NCBI RefSeq assembly: GCF_019243775.1
Contig: NZ_CP069157.1
Location: 3,607,418-3,671,417 of the forward strand
DNA: 64,000 nucleotides
From: Morganella morganii
Lineage (GTDB): Bacteria; Pseudomonadota; Gammaproteobacteria; Enterobacterales; Enterobacteriaceae
Direction of reading: 5' to 3'
Each line of letters begins with the position of its first letter. The stretch's first letter is position 1. The notes under the pieces were generated by a model. The model did no database searches and had not been told where the DNA came from. It saw only the letters and a program-made list of their open reading frames with translations. The position numbers were made by a program, and so were the translations under genes. Positions 1 through 11,900 of this stretch are shown here, one piece after another.

Positions 1-166
1 GTACTACACGTACAGTAACGCCAGCTTCACGACATGCTTTACGCAGACCGGTCATTTTATCTACAGTCACACCACGGGAATCCGCGACAACTGCAGACAG
101 CGCACCTTTGGCAACTTCGCTGACTTCAGCAACAATCGCTTGTTTGTCTTGAAGATTTAATGCCAT
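1..166 (-). CDS. rplJ: 50S ribosomal protein L10 (partial, N-terminal part)
   Basis: Ribosomal protein L10 anchors the L7/L12 dimers in the stalk of the large subunit. Only the first 55 codons lie in the window; the gene runs off the left edge. The protein begins [18 protein letters not shown] and continues through [13 protein letters not shown], which is the L10 N-terminal domain. The ATG at 166 follows a purine-rich site (AGGAGC). It is the last gene of the rplKAJ run seen here, 320 bases after rplA, with its own leader between. Identification is from recognised family sequence and from gene order. Confidence 0.95.
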   Translation of the reverse strand, partial: MALNLQDKQAIVAEVSEVAKGALSAVVADSRGVTVDKMTGLRKACREAGVTVRVV

Positions 167-486
167 TAGCTTCTTGCTCCTGGTTTAGCCGGGTAATACA
201 ACCCCGGAACTCACTTCACTCAGCACCGGAAGGTGGAGAGCGCTAAAACACGGTGAGCAGAATACTCGAATAAAATTCTTGTGGCTCTGTCACCGTCTAC
301 GCAGGAAAATTAAGTAATCACTTACACCTGCGGTCTTGGACGGGGCCCGGAAAAGGCCGGGCTCCAACCGAAATTCTGGCTGTGCCTGATTCTGTGATAA
401 TTTCACTAAATCAAATACAGCAAACATTGGGCGTCAGATTCTACAGAAACCTGACCCCAATGTAAAGCGCTTACTATCCGCAGATA
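167..486 (-). promoter_or_regulatory. rplJ leader and rplA-rplJ intergenic region
   Basis: This 320-base gap holds no gene. Near the rplA end there is a strong imperfect hairpin at 424-463 (arms ACATTGGGCGTCAG and CTGACCCCAATGT). In E. coli the matching gap carries a promoter, the L10-L7/L12 binding leader that represses rplJL translation, and an RNA processing site. The length and position fit that role, but the L10 binding fold itself was not modelled here, so the function is inferred from context. Confidence 0.6.
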
Positions 487-1620
<1,134 letters not shown>

Positions 1621-1721
1621 TTAAAAATCCTCAATGTGGGTAATAGCGCCGGTTATCCCGGCTCCCCTATGAATACAGGCCCGCGTGAAAACGCGAACCC
1701 CTGAAAAACAAAAGGCGCGAA

Positions 1722-1750
1722 ATTGTAGATAAATTTCCCGCCCTTTGCAA
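1722..1750 (-). promoter_or_regulatory. Sigma-70 promoter of the L11 operon
   Basis: On the minus strand TTGCAA (1745-1750) and TACAAT (1722-1727) are separated by exactly 17 bases, between nusG and rplK. Position matches the L11 promoter of E. coli. The leader that follows to 1621 contains a GCG-TTTT-CGC hairpin (about 1684-1696) and should also carry the L1 target site; that last point is inferred. Confidence 0.8.
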
Positions 1751-1767
1751 GCCCGGAAAAAAAACCG

Positions 1768-2313
1768 TTACGGTTTTTCGACCTGACTGAAATCCAGTTC
1801 GACCGGTGTTGCACGACCAAAAATAGAGACTGATACCTTCAGGCGGCTCTTCTCGTAGTCGACTTCTTCAACAACACCGTTAAAGTCTGCAAACGGACCA
1901 TCGGAAACACGGACCATTTCGCCCGGCTCGAACAGCGTTTTCGGACGCGGCTTATCACCCACCTGCTGCAGGCGGTTCATAATCGCATCAACTTCTTTAT
2001 CGCTGATCGGTGCAGGACGATCGGATGTTCCGCCGATGAATCCCATTACACGCGGTACGTTACGCACCAGATGCCAGGATGCATCGTTCATCGCCATCTG
2101 AACCAGGACATAGCCCGGGAAGAATTTGCGCTCACTTTTGCGGCGCTGACCGCTGCGGATCTCGACGACTTCTTCCGTTGGCACCATGACTTCGCCAAAT
2201 GAATCTTCCATCCCGTTGATTTTGATATGTTCACGCAGAGACTGCGCAACCCGGCTCTCGAATCCGGAGAAAGCCTGGATGACATACCAACGTTTTTTAG
2301 GAGAATCCGACAT
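1768..2313 (-). CDS. nusG: Transcription termination/antitermination factor NusG
   Basis: NusG binds RNA polymerase through its N-terminal domain and links it to Rho or to ribosomal protein S10 through its C-terminal KOW domain. The 181-residue product starts [19 protein letters not shown] (NGN domain, about 1-120) and carries the KOW motif near [19 protein letters not shown] (about 125-150). E. coli NusG is also 181 residues. It follows secE by 10 bases in one transcript. Confidence 0.98.
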   Translation of the reverse strand: MSDSPKKRWYVIQAFSGFESRVAQSLREHIKINGMEDSFGEVMVPTEEVVEIRSGQRRKSERKFFPGYVLVQMAMNDASWHLVRNVPRVMGFIGGTSDRPAPISDKEVDAIMNRLQQVGDKPRPKTLFEPGEMVRVSDGPFADFNGVVEEVDYEKSRLKVSVSIFGRATPVELDFSQVEKP

Positions 2314-2323
2314 CTTTAGAACC

Positions 2324-2701
2324 TCAGAAGGATGTTATATAGGAAACAAGACGGACAAGGATACCATCAAGGCCCCATAACACTAACGACATAACCGCTG
2401 TGACTGCCGCAACGATCAGTGTTGTATGCAGTGTTTCCTGACGTGTAGGCCAGATCACTTTACGCATTTCAACCCGTGCTTCGCGGGCAAAAGTCAGTGT
2501 CGCTTTGCCTTTCGTTGTCCACAGTGCAATACCACCGGCTAATGCGATGACGACAACAACTGCCAGCGCACGCAGCGCGAGATTAAATTCGCGGAAGTAG
2601 TAGTTACCGCCGATAGCAGCGATCAGCAGAACTGCGACCACTAACCATTTGGCAATGTCAGCACCACGGCCGTTTTGTTGAGCTTCGCTATTCGCACTCA
2701 T
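2324..2701 (-). CDS. secE: Preprotein translocase subunit SecE
   Basis: SecE is the essential clamp subunit of the SecYEG inner-membrane channel. The 125-residue product starts [13 protein letters not shown], has two N-terminal membrane segments (about 15-35 and 40-60), the conserved amphipathic region with [19 protein letters not shown] (about 75-95), and a third membrane helix at the end. The ATG at 2701 is preferred over one six codons upstream because E. coli SecE begins at the same MSAN and an AGG lies nine bases before it. nusG follows at once. Confidence 0.95.
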   Translation of the reverse strand: MSANSEAQQNGRGADIAKWLVVAVLLIAAIGGNYYFREFNLALRALAVVVVIALAGGIALWTTKGKATLTFAREARVEMRKVIWPTRQETLHTTLIVAAVTAVMSLVLWGLDGILVRLVSYITSF

Positions 2702-2862
2702 AAACCAACCTGTAACCATGAAATAAAAAAGTCAGCCGGACTGCCTCGCTGTTGCAAAACAAATCAGACCAAAATTAGGGACAGATGCAATTGTATCTGA
2801 CTTGGCGTCATAATCCAGCATGAGTTTCGTATTCTTCGAGATACTCACCATTCGTTGCGTGA
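2702..2862 (-). promoter_or_regulatory. secE-nusG promoter region
   Basis: On the minus strand a good -10 element TACAAT is seen at 2790-2795 with a weak -35 around 2813-2819. This region lies between the tuf terminator and secE, so secE-nusG can be transcribed separately from the str operon. Assignment is by position and -10 match only. Confidence 0.5.
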
Positions 2863-2911
2863 GAGCCTATCTCACCAGTAGTTGATGATCAACTAGTGAT
2901 GAGATAGGTTC
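2863..2911. repeat. 49-base near-perfect palindrome between tuf and secE
   Basis: The arms GAGCCTATCTCA and TGAGATAGGTTC flank a core GTTGATGATCAAC centred on 2887; only a few bases break the symmetry. It lies directly beyond the tuf terminator. As RNA it would form a long hairpin with almost no loop and no U-run. I saw no second copy in the window. It may be a second transcription barrier, a processing site, or a short palindromic repeat element. Confidence 0.7.
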
Positions 2912-2928
2912 TTCATAAAACAACGCAG

Positions 2929-2956
2929 AAAAAGGGCATCAAATGATGCCCTTTTT
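2929..2956. terminator. Terminator after tuf
   Basis: AAAAAGGGCATC, a four-base loop AAAT, then GATGCCCTTTTT: a perfect stem with T-runs on both strands, 20 bases past the tuf stop. It should end the str operon transcript and would also work in the other direction. Confidence 0.9.
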
Positions 2957-2975
2957 AGGATTATTACATCCGTAA

Positions 2976-4205
<1,230 letters not shown>

Positions 4206-4237
4206 GAAATTAACGAGTTAAACCGGTAAGTTACCGA

Positions 4238-6364
4238 TTATTTTGCATTACGAGCTTCAATAACAGCCTGAGCTACGTTGTTTGGCGCTTCATTATACTT
4301 CAGGAATTCCATGGAGTAAGAAGCACGGCCCTGAGTCTGTGAACGCAGGTCAGTTGCATAACCAAACATTTCAGACAGTGGCACTTGCGCACGGACGATT
4401 TTACCGGTAGGCATGTCATCCATACCTTCGATCATACCGCGACGACGGTTCAGGTCACCAATGACGTCACCCATGTAGTCTTCCGGTGTTTCCACCTCAA
4501 CTTTCATGATTGGTTCCAGCAGAACTGGTTTCGCTTTTTTGAAGCCGTCTTTAAACGCCAGAGATGCTGCCAGTTTAAACGCCAGTTCAGAGGAGTCAAC
4601 ATCATGGTATGAACCGAAGTGCAGACGAACACCCATGTTAACAACAGGGTAGCCTGCTAACGGACCAGATTTCAGCTGCTCCTGGATACCTTTGTCAACC
4701 GCAGGGATGTATTCACCAGGAATCACACCACCTTTGATTTCGTTGACAAATTCGTATTCCATGTTGACGCCTTCGGCATCTTTCTTGTTCAGCGGGTACA
4801 TGTCGATAACAACATGACCGTACTGACCACGACCACCGGACTGTTTAGCGTGTTTACCTTCGATATCAGTCACTTTCATAGTGATTGCTTCGCGGTAAGC
4901 AACCTGTGGTTTACCCACGTTCGCTTCAACTTTGAACTCACGACGCATACGGTCGACCAGAACGTCCAGGTGTAATTCACCCATACCGGCGATGATAGTC
5001 TGGTTAGTCTCTTCATCACTTGATACGCGGAATGATGGATCTTCCTGTGCCAGACGGCCCAGTGCGATACCCATTTTTTCCTGGTCAGCTTTGGTTTTCG
5101 GCTCGATTGCAACGGAGATTACCGGCTCAGGGAATTCCATACGCTCCAGGATGATTGGTGCATCAATCGCACACAGAGTATCACCTGTAGTGACGTCTTT
5201 CAGACCGATAGCAGCCGCGATGTCACCAGCGCGAACTTCTTTAATCTCTTCACGTTTGTTAGCGTGCATCTGAACGATACGGCCGAAACGTTCTTTCTTG
5301 GATTTAACCGGGTTCAGTACGGTATCACCGGAGTTAACAACACCAGAGTACACGCGGAAGAACGTCAGGTTACCCACGAACGGGTCGGTTGCAATTTTAA
5401 ATGCCAGAGATGCAAACGGCTCTTCATCAGAAGAGTGACGCTCAGCCGGGGTATCTTTACCGTCGTCCAGAATACCTTTAATTGCAGGAACTTCTGTCGG
5501 AGATGGCAGGTACTCAACAACCGCATCCAGCATCGCCTGAACACCTTTGTTCTTAAATGCAGAACCACAGGTTACCAGGATAATTTCGTTCGCCAGTACG
5601 CGCTGACGTAATGCTGATTTGATTTCAGCTTCAGTCAGTTCTTCACCGCCGAGATATTTTTCCATCAGCTCTTCTGAGGCTTCAGCTGCGGCTTCAACCA
5701 GATTCTGGTGCCATTCAGCAGCTAATTCCTGCATGTTTGCCGGGATATCTTCGTAGACGAAGGTAACGCCCTGGTCTTCTTCACTCCACTGAATCGCTTT
5801 CATTTTAACCAGGTCAACAACACCGGTGAATGATTCTTCAGCGCCGATAGCTAACTGAAGAGGAACCGGAGTAGCCGCTAAGCGGGTTTTGATCTGATCA
5901 ACAACTTTCAGGAAGTTTGCACCCATACGGTCCATTTTGTTAACGAACGCGATACGAGGTACATGATATTTGTTTGCCTGGCGCCATACGGTTTCAGACT
6001 GTGGCTGAACACCACCAACGGCACAGTAAACCATTACAGCACCATCAAGAACACGCATGGAACGTTCTACTTCGATTGTGAAGTCAACGTGCCCCGGGGT
6101 GTCGATGATGTTGATGCGGTGTGGTTCAAATTGTTTGCCCATACCGGACCAGAACGCAGTGGTTGCTGCGGAGGTGATAGTAATACCACGCTCTTGTTCC
6201 TGCTCCATCCAGTCCATCGTTGCTGAACCTTCGTGGGTCTCACCAATTTTATGGTTCACACCTGTATAAAACAGAATACGTTCTGTTGTGGTGGTTTTAC
6301 CGGCGTCGATATGTGCACTGATACCGATATTACGGTAACGTGAAATGGGTGTTTGACGAGCCAT
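4238..6364 (-). CDS. fusA: Elongation factor G
   Basis: EF-G is the GTPase that drives ribosomal translocation and, with RRF, ribosome recycling. The 708-residue product begins [20 protein letters not shown] and holds the P-loop [15 protein letters not shown] near residue 17, the DTPGH and NKMD motifs, and domains II-V ending ARNAK. E. coli EF-G is 704 residues. The ATG at 6364 is chosen over an in-frame upstream start because it matches the family N-terminus and follows AGAGAGG. It is the third gene of the str operon. Confidence 0.97.
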   Translation of the reverse strand: MARQTPISRYRNIGISAHIDAGKTTTTERILFYTGVNHKIGETHEGSATMDWMEQEQERGITITSAATTAFWSGMGKQFEPHRINIIDTPGHVDFTIEVERSMRVLDGAVMVYCAVGGVQPQSETVWRQANKYHVPRIAFVNKMDRMGANFLKVVDQIKTRLAATPVPLQLAIGAEESFTGVVDLVKMKAIQWSEEDQGVTFVYEDIPANMQELAAEWHQNLVEAAAEASEELMEKYLGGEELTEAEIKSALRQRVLANEIILVTCGSAFKNKGVQAMLDAVVEYLPSPTEVPAIKGILDDGKDTPAERHSSDEEPFASLAFKIATDPFVGNLTFFRVYSGVVNSGDTVLNPVKSKKERFGRIVQMHANKREEIKEVRAGDIAAAIGLKDVTTGDTLCAIDAPIILERMEFPEPVISVAIEPKTKADQEKMGIALGRLAQEDPSFRVSSDEETNQTIIAGMGELHLDVLVDRMRREFKVEANVGKPQVAYREAITMKVTDIEGKHAKQSGGRGQYGHVVIDMYPLNKKDAEGVNMEYEFVNEIKGGVIPGEYIPAVDKGIQEQLKSGPLAGYPVVNMGVRLHFGSYHDVDSSELAFKLAASLAFKDGFKKAKPVLLEPIMKVEVETPEDYMGDVIGDLNRRRGMIEGMDDMPTGKIVRAQVPLSEMFGYATDLRSQTQGRASYSMEFLKYNEAPNNVAQAVIEARNAK

Positions 6365-6444
6365 TTTTTCCTCTCTCTTGGACGTTCGTTTAATTTGGTC
6401 GGGCAGCCTTACGGCTACCCTATACACAATTCACTACGGTTTGA

Positions 6445-6930
<486 letters not shown>

Positions 6931-7011
6931 TTAATTCAGGGTTGTCCAAAACTCAATGAGTTTATTTGACATTAATGCGATAAATGTTTGGCCTTACTTA
7001 ACGGAGAACCA

Positions 7012-7443
<432 letters not shown>

Positions 7444-7469
7444 TCAAAGACAAAACACGAGGACGCGAA

Positions 7470-7498
7470 ATTTTATTGCTGACGCAACAGGGTGTCAA
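7470..7498 (-). promoter_or_regulatory. str operon promoter
   Basis: On the minus strand TTGACA (7493-7498), a 17-base spacer and TAAAAT (7470-7475) lie 84 bases before rpsL, between tusB and rpsL. This is a near-consensus sigma-70 promoter at the place of the E. coli str promoter. Confidence 0.85.
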
Positions 7499-7518
7499 GA
7501 AATATACAATGATATTTG

Positions 7519-7809
7519 CTATTCCCACGCAAAATGTTGCGTGTGTGTGACCGTGAGCTCCACAAAACCAGTATAGTCTGTGATTCTCACTTTGCCCGAA
7601 AGGAACGGTAATAAACCGCGTGCTTCGGCATCCTCCCGCAACACACAGGGAATATGACCCGACTGAATAAGCGCCTGCAACAACGGGTTACCTTCCGTTG
7701 CTGCGATTACGCCATCTTCGGTAAAAAGGATGTCATCCTCAGGGGATAACAGATTCAGTAATGATTGGATATCAGTACGAAATGGCGATTGGCTGACAGT
7801 ATATAGCAT
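7519..7809 (-). CDS. tusB: Sulfurtransferase complex subunit TusB
   Basis: TusB is part of the cytoplasmic TusBCD complex that relays sulfur from TusA to TusE for 2-thiouridine at the tRNA wobble base. The 96-residue product starts MLYTVSQSPFRTDIQSLLNLL and ends THTQHFAWE, close in length and pattern to the 95-residue E. coli protein. The ATG at 7809 is chosen over a far-upstream in-frame start that would overlap tusC. Last gene of yheO-tusDCB, read toward rpsL. Confidence 0.93.
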   Translation of the reverse strand: MLYTVSQSPFRTDIQSLLNLLSPEDDILFTEDGVIAATEGNPLLQALIQSGHIPCVLREDAEARGLLPFLSGKVRITDYTGFVELTVTHTQHFAWE

Positions 7810-7828
7810 CTTGCTCACCGTAAGTAGA

Positions 7829-8188
7829 TCAAAATGACACCACGGCGTCAAATACCGCCAGTTTCCGGGCCAGTTCCGCCGCACTCAGGCAGGTGACCGG
7901 CAGGATATACGGCGTCTCCGGGGATAACCCGCGTGCGGCCATATCCTCCGCACAGCAGTAGCACTCATCAATATCGTACAGCGGCAGGACTTTGAAGGTG
8001 GAGATATAATCACGGGCGAGGATTTTTGCCGGTGTCTGTTCCGGTAATAACTGAAGTACCCCGTCAGACACAAAAAAGGCCGCAATCTCTTCCGTATAAT
8101 TACTGGTTGCCAGCAGTGCATCCAGCCCTTCCCGGCCGCTGTTGCTGCCGTGAGGTGCACTTCTGAAAACAAATGCGATACGTTTCAC
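7829..8188 (-). CDS. tusC: Sulfurtransferase complex subunit TusC
   Basis: TusC is the middle subunit of the TusBCD sulfur relay. The 119-residue product, the same length as in E. coli, starts [21 protein letters not shown] and shows the DsrE/F-like pattern with [12 protein letters not shown] and [21 protein letters not shown]. It lies 9 bases after tusD and 19 before tusB in the same transcript. Confidence 0.95.
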   Translation of the reverse strand: MKRIAFVFRSAPHGSNSGREGLDALLATSNYTEEIAAFFVSDGVLQLLPEQTPAKILARDYISTFKVLPLYDIDECYCCAEDMAARGLSPETPYILPVTCLSAAELARKLAVFDAVVSF

Positions 8189-8197
8189 CGGATCTCC

Positions 8198-8593
8198 CTA
8201 AAACTGGATAACGCGATCACAGGTCATCATGGCTTCCGCCAGAGTTCCCAGGCCGCTGAGGGAAAAACCGTCCGCCAGATTGGCTGCCGCCAGTTTCAGC
8301 GACTCCGCCTGTGCGGCATCGGTTACACCGCGGCGCAGCGCCGCTGCCACACAGACTGCCAGCTGAATACCGTTATCGCGGGCAAGCTGCTGCCACTGAC
8401 GTACCATGTCGGTTTCGTCCCCGGCCGGTGATGTCAGCACATTGGCGTTGCTGACCCCTTCGCGGTAAAAAAACACACACTGAATCCGGTGTCCGGCCGC
8501 AATCACATGCTGTGCAAACAGCAACGCGCTGCCGGCACGCTGTGTGCCGTAGGCCGGGCCGGTGACCAGCAGGCAGTAAGATAACGGTGTCAT
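8198..8593 (-). CDS. tusD: Sulfurtransferase TusD
   Basis: TusD carries the active cysteine of the TusBCD complex and receives sulfur from TusA. The 131-residue DsrE-family product starts [18 protein letters not shown]; the catalytic cysteine is seen at residue 81 in [13 protein letters not shown], the expected place. E. coli TusD is 128 residues. The stop of the YheO-type gene lies 14 bases upstream, so both are probably cotranscribed. Confidence 0.95.
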   Translation of the reverse strand: MTPLSYCLLVTGPAYGTQRAGSALLFAQHVIAAGHRIQCVFFYREGVSNANVLTSPAGDETDMVRQWQQLARDNGIQLAVCVAAALRRGVTDAAQAESLKLAAANLADGFSLSGLGTLAEAMMTCDRVIQF

Positions 8594-8607
8594 TGCTCCG
8601 TGCTGCC

Positions 8608-9309
8608 TTACTCGCCGTTTTTAAACTGGCGGATGTAGAGATAGACCGTGTGTTTGGAGATATTCAGACGCACCGCCACAAGGTTGATGGCATCTTTGAT
8701 ATCAAATATCCCTTTCTCATACAGGTTCAGTACCACCTGTTTGTTCTTCGCGTTGTTTGCCACGTTGCGGTCGGCATTCACTTCTTCAATCGTCTGTTCC
8801 AGCGTCTGTGCCACCAGGTCTTCAACGGAAGAGGCAAAGTTCACATTGGAGGTCTCTTCTGCCAGCTCTTTCGGGATAAACGTCTGAACAATCTGGGAGA
8901 ACGGCACATCCAGGTTCATGTTAATACACAGCAGCCCGATGATACGGCGTGATTTATTGCGGATAGCAATCGTCAGCGATTTCATCAGTGCCCCGGTTTT
9001 CGCCCGTGTGAAATAGGCTTTCGAGGTGCTGCAGTCTTCATCTGTAATGTCGTGCAGCATGCGCAGCGCGAGGTCGGTAATCGGGGAACCGACTTTACGG
9101 CCGGTGTGATGACCGTTTGCGATCTTCACCGCTGAGCGCTTCAGATCTTCCAGTGAGTGGAGAACGATTTCACAGTGCTCACCGATGAGCAGCGCCAGGC
9201 CATCAACAGCCGCCTCATAGGATTTCAGGATCTCATAATCCGTTTCAGTAAACGGATGATTTACAATGTAATCCGAATCATTGTCATTAAATAATACTGG
9301 GTTAGACAT
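8608..9309 (-). CDS. yheO: YheO-type transcriptional regulator (PAS-like and HTH domains)
   Basis: A 233-residue member of the YheO/DauR family. An N-terminal PAS-like sensor (about 25-145, with [14 protein letters not shown] and [17 protein letters not shown]) is followed by a C-terminal helix-turn-helix (about 190-230, [20 protein letters not shown]). The target and ligand are unknown from sequence; in E. coli yheO also heads tusDCB. The ATG at 9309 is preceded by AGAGTGGTG. Confidence 0.9.
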   Translation of the reverse strand: MSNPVLFNDNDSDYIVNHPFTETDYEILKSYEAAVDGLALLIGEHCEIVLHSLEDLKRSAVKIANGHHTGRKVGSPITDLALRMLHDITDEDCSTSKAYFTRAKTGALMKSLTIAIRNKSRRIIGLLCINMNLDVPFSQIVQTFIPKELAEETSNVNFASSVEDLVAQTLEQTIEEVNADRNVANNAKNKQVVLNLYEKGIFDIKDAINLVAVRLNISKHTVYLYIRQFKNGE

Positions 9310-9597
9310 TTAATACACCACTCTTTGTAACGTGTGAACGTCGTTGGTTTTACTCATCTGTAATCTTTCACTGCAGGAGGAGGATTACCCTGTCATCATG
9401 TATCAATTATATACCCGGATTTCCCGGGTGCAGGAAAGCAGCAAATGACGGGCTTCCGGTTCTGTGCAGGTACCCGCAGGTTAAGTTATAGCGAAAAACA
9501 GGCCGTTTTGCGCCTGAGGTGATCAAATTCTGGTAAAAAATTACAAAAAAACACGGATGTTTTGCAAATTTTTCATAATCCTGATCGTTGCGGAAAC
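9310..9597. other. yheO-fkpA intergenic region
   Basis: No gene is supported here. The region should contain the promoter of the yheO-tusDCB operon. A ribosome-binding-like GGAGGAGGA on the plus strand (9376-9384) is followed by only a 16-codon frame from 9398 with poor spacing, which I do not call. The part near 9540 is A/T rich. Confidence 0.5.
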
Positions 9598-9627
9598 AAA
9601 AACCCGCACAACAGGGCGCGGGTTTTT
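9598..9627. terminator. Terminator after fkpA
   Basis: AAAAACCCGC and GCGGGTTTTT flank a 10-base loop, 25 bases past the fkpA stop on the minus strand. T-runs on both sides make it usable from either direction. Confidence 0.85.
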
Positions 9628-9651
9628 GTCAGTTTCCGGTATCAGCAGGAC

Positions 9652-10410
9652 TTATTTGGCCGCAGGTTTGATATCCAGTAACTCGACGTCAAAGACCAGG
9701 GTGGAGTTGGCAGGGATCCCCGGAACACCGTCGGTACCGTAAGCTGCTTCCGGCGGGATGACCAGTTTGGCTTTACCGCCTTTTTTCATCTGCTTCAGAC
9801 CTTCGGTCCAGCCTTTGATCACGCTGTCCAGACGAATGGTCAGCGGCTCGTTACGGTCGTAAGAGCTGTCAAACTGGGTACCGTCAATTAATGCGCCTTT
9901 ATAGTGAACAACAACGGTGTCAGTCTCTTTCGGAGATGCACCGTTACCGTCTTTCTCAGATTTGTAGAGCACACCGCTCTTGGTTTTTTCAACGCCTTTT
10001 TCTTTGGCGAATGCGGCACGGTATTTGTCACCGGCTGCTTTGTTTTCAGTCGCCTCGCGTGCCATTTTTTCCTGAGCGGCACCTTTCACCTGCTCTTCAA
10101 AACCGCGCAGCGTCTGGTTGATCTCTTCATCACTCAGTTTGCTTTTGTTATTGAATGCATCCTGAACACCCGCCATCATCTGATCGCGATCCAGATCCAG
10201 GCCAATGGATTTCTGCTCATTCAGGGCATTTTCCATGTAACGGCCCAGTGACGCACCCAGCGCATAAGCATTCTGCTGACTTGCGGTTTTAAATGCGCTG
10301 TTCAGCTTCACTTCTTCTTTTTTCGGCGCGGTATCCGCATAAGCCTGTGACATACCTAATGTCATTGCCAGCGAGGTTGCGACAACAGTCGCTTTAAACA
10401 GTGATTTCAT
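9652..10410 (-). CDS. fkpA: Periplasmic FKBP-type peptidyl-prolyl isomerase FkpA
   Basis: FkpA is a dimeric periplasmic chaperone and prolyl isomerase. The 252-residue product has a signal peptide MKSLFKATVVATSLAMTLGM with likely cleavage after SQAYA (residue 25), a helical N-terminal dimerisation domain (about 30-130), and a C-terminal FKBP domain with VVVHYKGALIDGTQFDSSYD and VIPPEAAYG. The ATG at 10410 follows GGAG and gives a clean signal peptide; an upstream in-frame start would add 18 non-homologous residues. In E. coli FkpA is sigma-E induced; no such promoter was verified. Confidence 0.96.
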   Translation of the reverse strand: MKSLFKATVVATSLAMTLGMSQAYADTAPKKEEVKLNSAFKTASQQNAYALGASLGRYMENALNEQKSIGLDLDRDQMMAGVQDAFNNKSKLSDEEINQTLRGFEEQVKGAAQEKMAREATENKAAGDKYRAAFAKEKGVEKTKSGVLYKSEKDGNGASPKETDTVVVHYKGALIDGTQFDSSYDRNEPLTIRLDSVIKGWTEGLKQMKKGGKAKLVIPPEAAYGTDGVPGIPANSTLVFDVELLDIKPAAK

Positions 10411-10653
10411 CCTTTTCTCCATAAGTTTTGCAACAGTTACAGGACGTACCTCACAGCAGATCACGTCAGAGAGTCCTTGCAGCCGTCACCGGGCGACATC
10501 ATAATGTCACGGTTTTGTGATGCTGAGACAACCTTAGCAAAAAGAGGTTTCATAGTAACCCCCCAATAAAAGATATCCTCTCACACTAAGTGTATTTCAC
10601 AGGAATATTACATACTTTTACACAGTAATCCCCGTCTCAGACAGGAGAAAACG

Positions 10654-10872
10654 ATGGACCTTTTGGAACTTGAACAACGCCTCGAACAGCTTGAAAGCAA
10701 AACCGCCTTTCAGGATCTGACCATTGAGGAACTCAATCAGGTGGTAACACAGCAGCAGATGGATATCACCCGGCTGAATGAAAGGCTCCGCCTGCTGACC
10801 GAACGCCTGAAAGCCACCCCGGGCTCAAATGTGGCACCGCTGTCAGAAGAAGTGCCGCCACCGCACTACTGA
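10654..10872 (+). CDS. slyX: SlyX family protein
   Basis: A 72-residue coiled-coil protein starting [20 protein letters not shown], with heptad-like leucines through residue 55 and a proline-rich end PPPHY typical of SlyX. Its biochemical role is not known. It sits between fkpA (divergent) and slyD (convergent), as in E. coli. The ATG is preceded by CAGGAGAAAACG, a good binding site. Confidence 0.93.
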   Translation: MDLLELEQRLEQLESKTAFQDLTIEELNQVVTQQQMDITRLNERLRLLTERLKATPGSNVAPLSEEVPPPHY

Positions 10873-10886
10873 TAAAACACAGGTAT

Positions 10887-10920
10887 AAAAAAAGCGCATC
10901 CGTCAGAATGCGCTTTTTTT
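10887..10920. terminator. Bidirectional terminator between slyX and slyD
   Basis: AAAAAAAGCGCAT and ATGCGCTTTTTTT form a 13-base stem including A/T runs around an eight-base loop. It serves both slyX (plus) and slyD (minus). Confidence 0.92.
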
Positions 10921-10941
10921 GTCCGGTTCAGATGCGGGTTA

Positions 10942-11571
10942 TCAGTGACAACCGCAGCCGCCGTTACCGTGGCCTTTACCGTGACCGCCACCGCCGCAGC
11001 AGCCGCCTTCACCGTGTTCGTGACCATGGTCGTGATCGTGGCCGTGACCGCCGCCGCAGCAACCGCCTTCTTCGCCGTGGTCGTGACCACCGCAGCAGCC
11101 GCCTTCTTCACCGTGAACGTGACCGTGCTCCAGCTCTTCTGCTGTTGCTTCACGCACACCGATAACTTCGACGTGGAATTTCAGGTTCTGACCGGCCAGC
11201 ATATGGTTGCCGTCAACGATCACTTCGTCACCTTCGATACCGGTGATTTCAACCGGCACAGGGCCCATATCGGTGTCTGCCAGGAAACGCATGCCGACTT
11301 CCAGCTCATCAACACCGACGAAAACGTCTTTCGGTACGCGCTGAACCAGGTTTTCGTCATACTGACCGTAAGCGTCGTTTGCGCCGACATCAACGTCGAA
11401 CACATCACCGGCAACACGGCCATCCAGTGCACTTTCCAGCCCGCTGATCAGCGCGCCGCGACCGTGCAGATAGTCTAACGGAGCACTTGCCGGAGACTCA
11501 TCAACTAATACACCGTCTTCTGTTCTTACCTGATAAGCCAGGCTCACTACCAGGTCTTTTGCTACTTTCAT
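10942..11571 (-). CDS. slyD: FKBP-type isomerase and nickel chaperone SlyD
   Basis: SlyD is a cytoplasmic prolyl isomerase with an inserted-flap chaperone domain and a metal-binding tail that feeds nickel to hydrogenase maturation. The 209-residue product starts MKVAKDLVVSLAYQVRTEDG, with the split FKBP domain over about 1-145 and a tail from about 150 made almost only of Gly, His and Cys, with four GGCCGG-type blocks. E. coli SlyD is 196 residues; the longer tail explains the difference. Metal binding is a family property; the tail is directly visible. Confidence 0.96.
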   Translation of the reverse strand: MKVAKDLVVSLAYQVRTEDGVLVDESPASAPLDYLHGRGALISGLESALDGRVAGDVFDVDVGANDAYGQYDENLVQRVPKDVFVGVDELEVGMRFLADTDMGPVPVEITGIEGDEVIVDGNHMLAGQNLKFHVEVIGVREATAEELEHGHVHGEEGGCCGGHDHGEEGGCCGGGHGHDHDHGHEHGEGGCCGGGGHGKGHGNGGCGCH

Positions 11572-11696
11572 GGTATCTCCTACACATCCGCGGGGGATAA
11601 GATTTTAATTAACGCGCCGATTGTAACGGAATTTACAGCCACTGTATCTGTTTTGGGACAAATTCCCCCAAATTCTCTGTGAAAAGCAGCAGCCTG

Positions 11697-11900
11697 TTAT
11701 TCCCCCGGTGTAAAGATACCAATCACCTGTTCATCTTTGCGCACATGCTGCTCCGCATGCGCGTCCGCCCGGCGTTCGAGATGGCCGCACGTCACACACT
11801 GCACCACGTCCACATTATCCTCACGCCACATGGCGAGGGTGTCCTGTGCCTGACACTCAGGGCATACCGCACCCGCAATAAACCGTTTCCGGTTACTCAT
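11697..11900 (-). CDS. yheV: YheV family zinc-ribbon protein
   Basis: A 67-residue protein starting [20 protein letters not shown], with two CxxC pairs (CPEC at about 13-16, CVTC at about 35-38), a small zinc ribbon by pattern, and the conserved end [12 protein letters not shown]. Function is unknown. The ATG overlaps the kefB stop by four bases, so it is the last gene of kefG-kefB-yheV, the same order as in E. coli. Confidence 0.92.
   Translation of the reverse strand: MSNRKRFIAGAVCPECQAQDTLAMWREDNVDVVQCVTCGHLERRADAHAEQHVRKDEQVIGIFTPGE

Noticed and set aside
9398-9448. A 16-codon frame after a strong GGAGGAGGA on the plus strand
   Set aside because: The spacing to the ATG is about 14 bases, the peptide is tiny and has no recognisable role; probably chance.
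10908-11165. Arg/His-rich and Ala/Val-rich frames opposite slyD
   Set aside because: They are mirror images of the Gly/His/Cys tail coding sequence of slyD.
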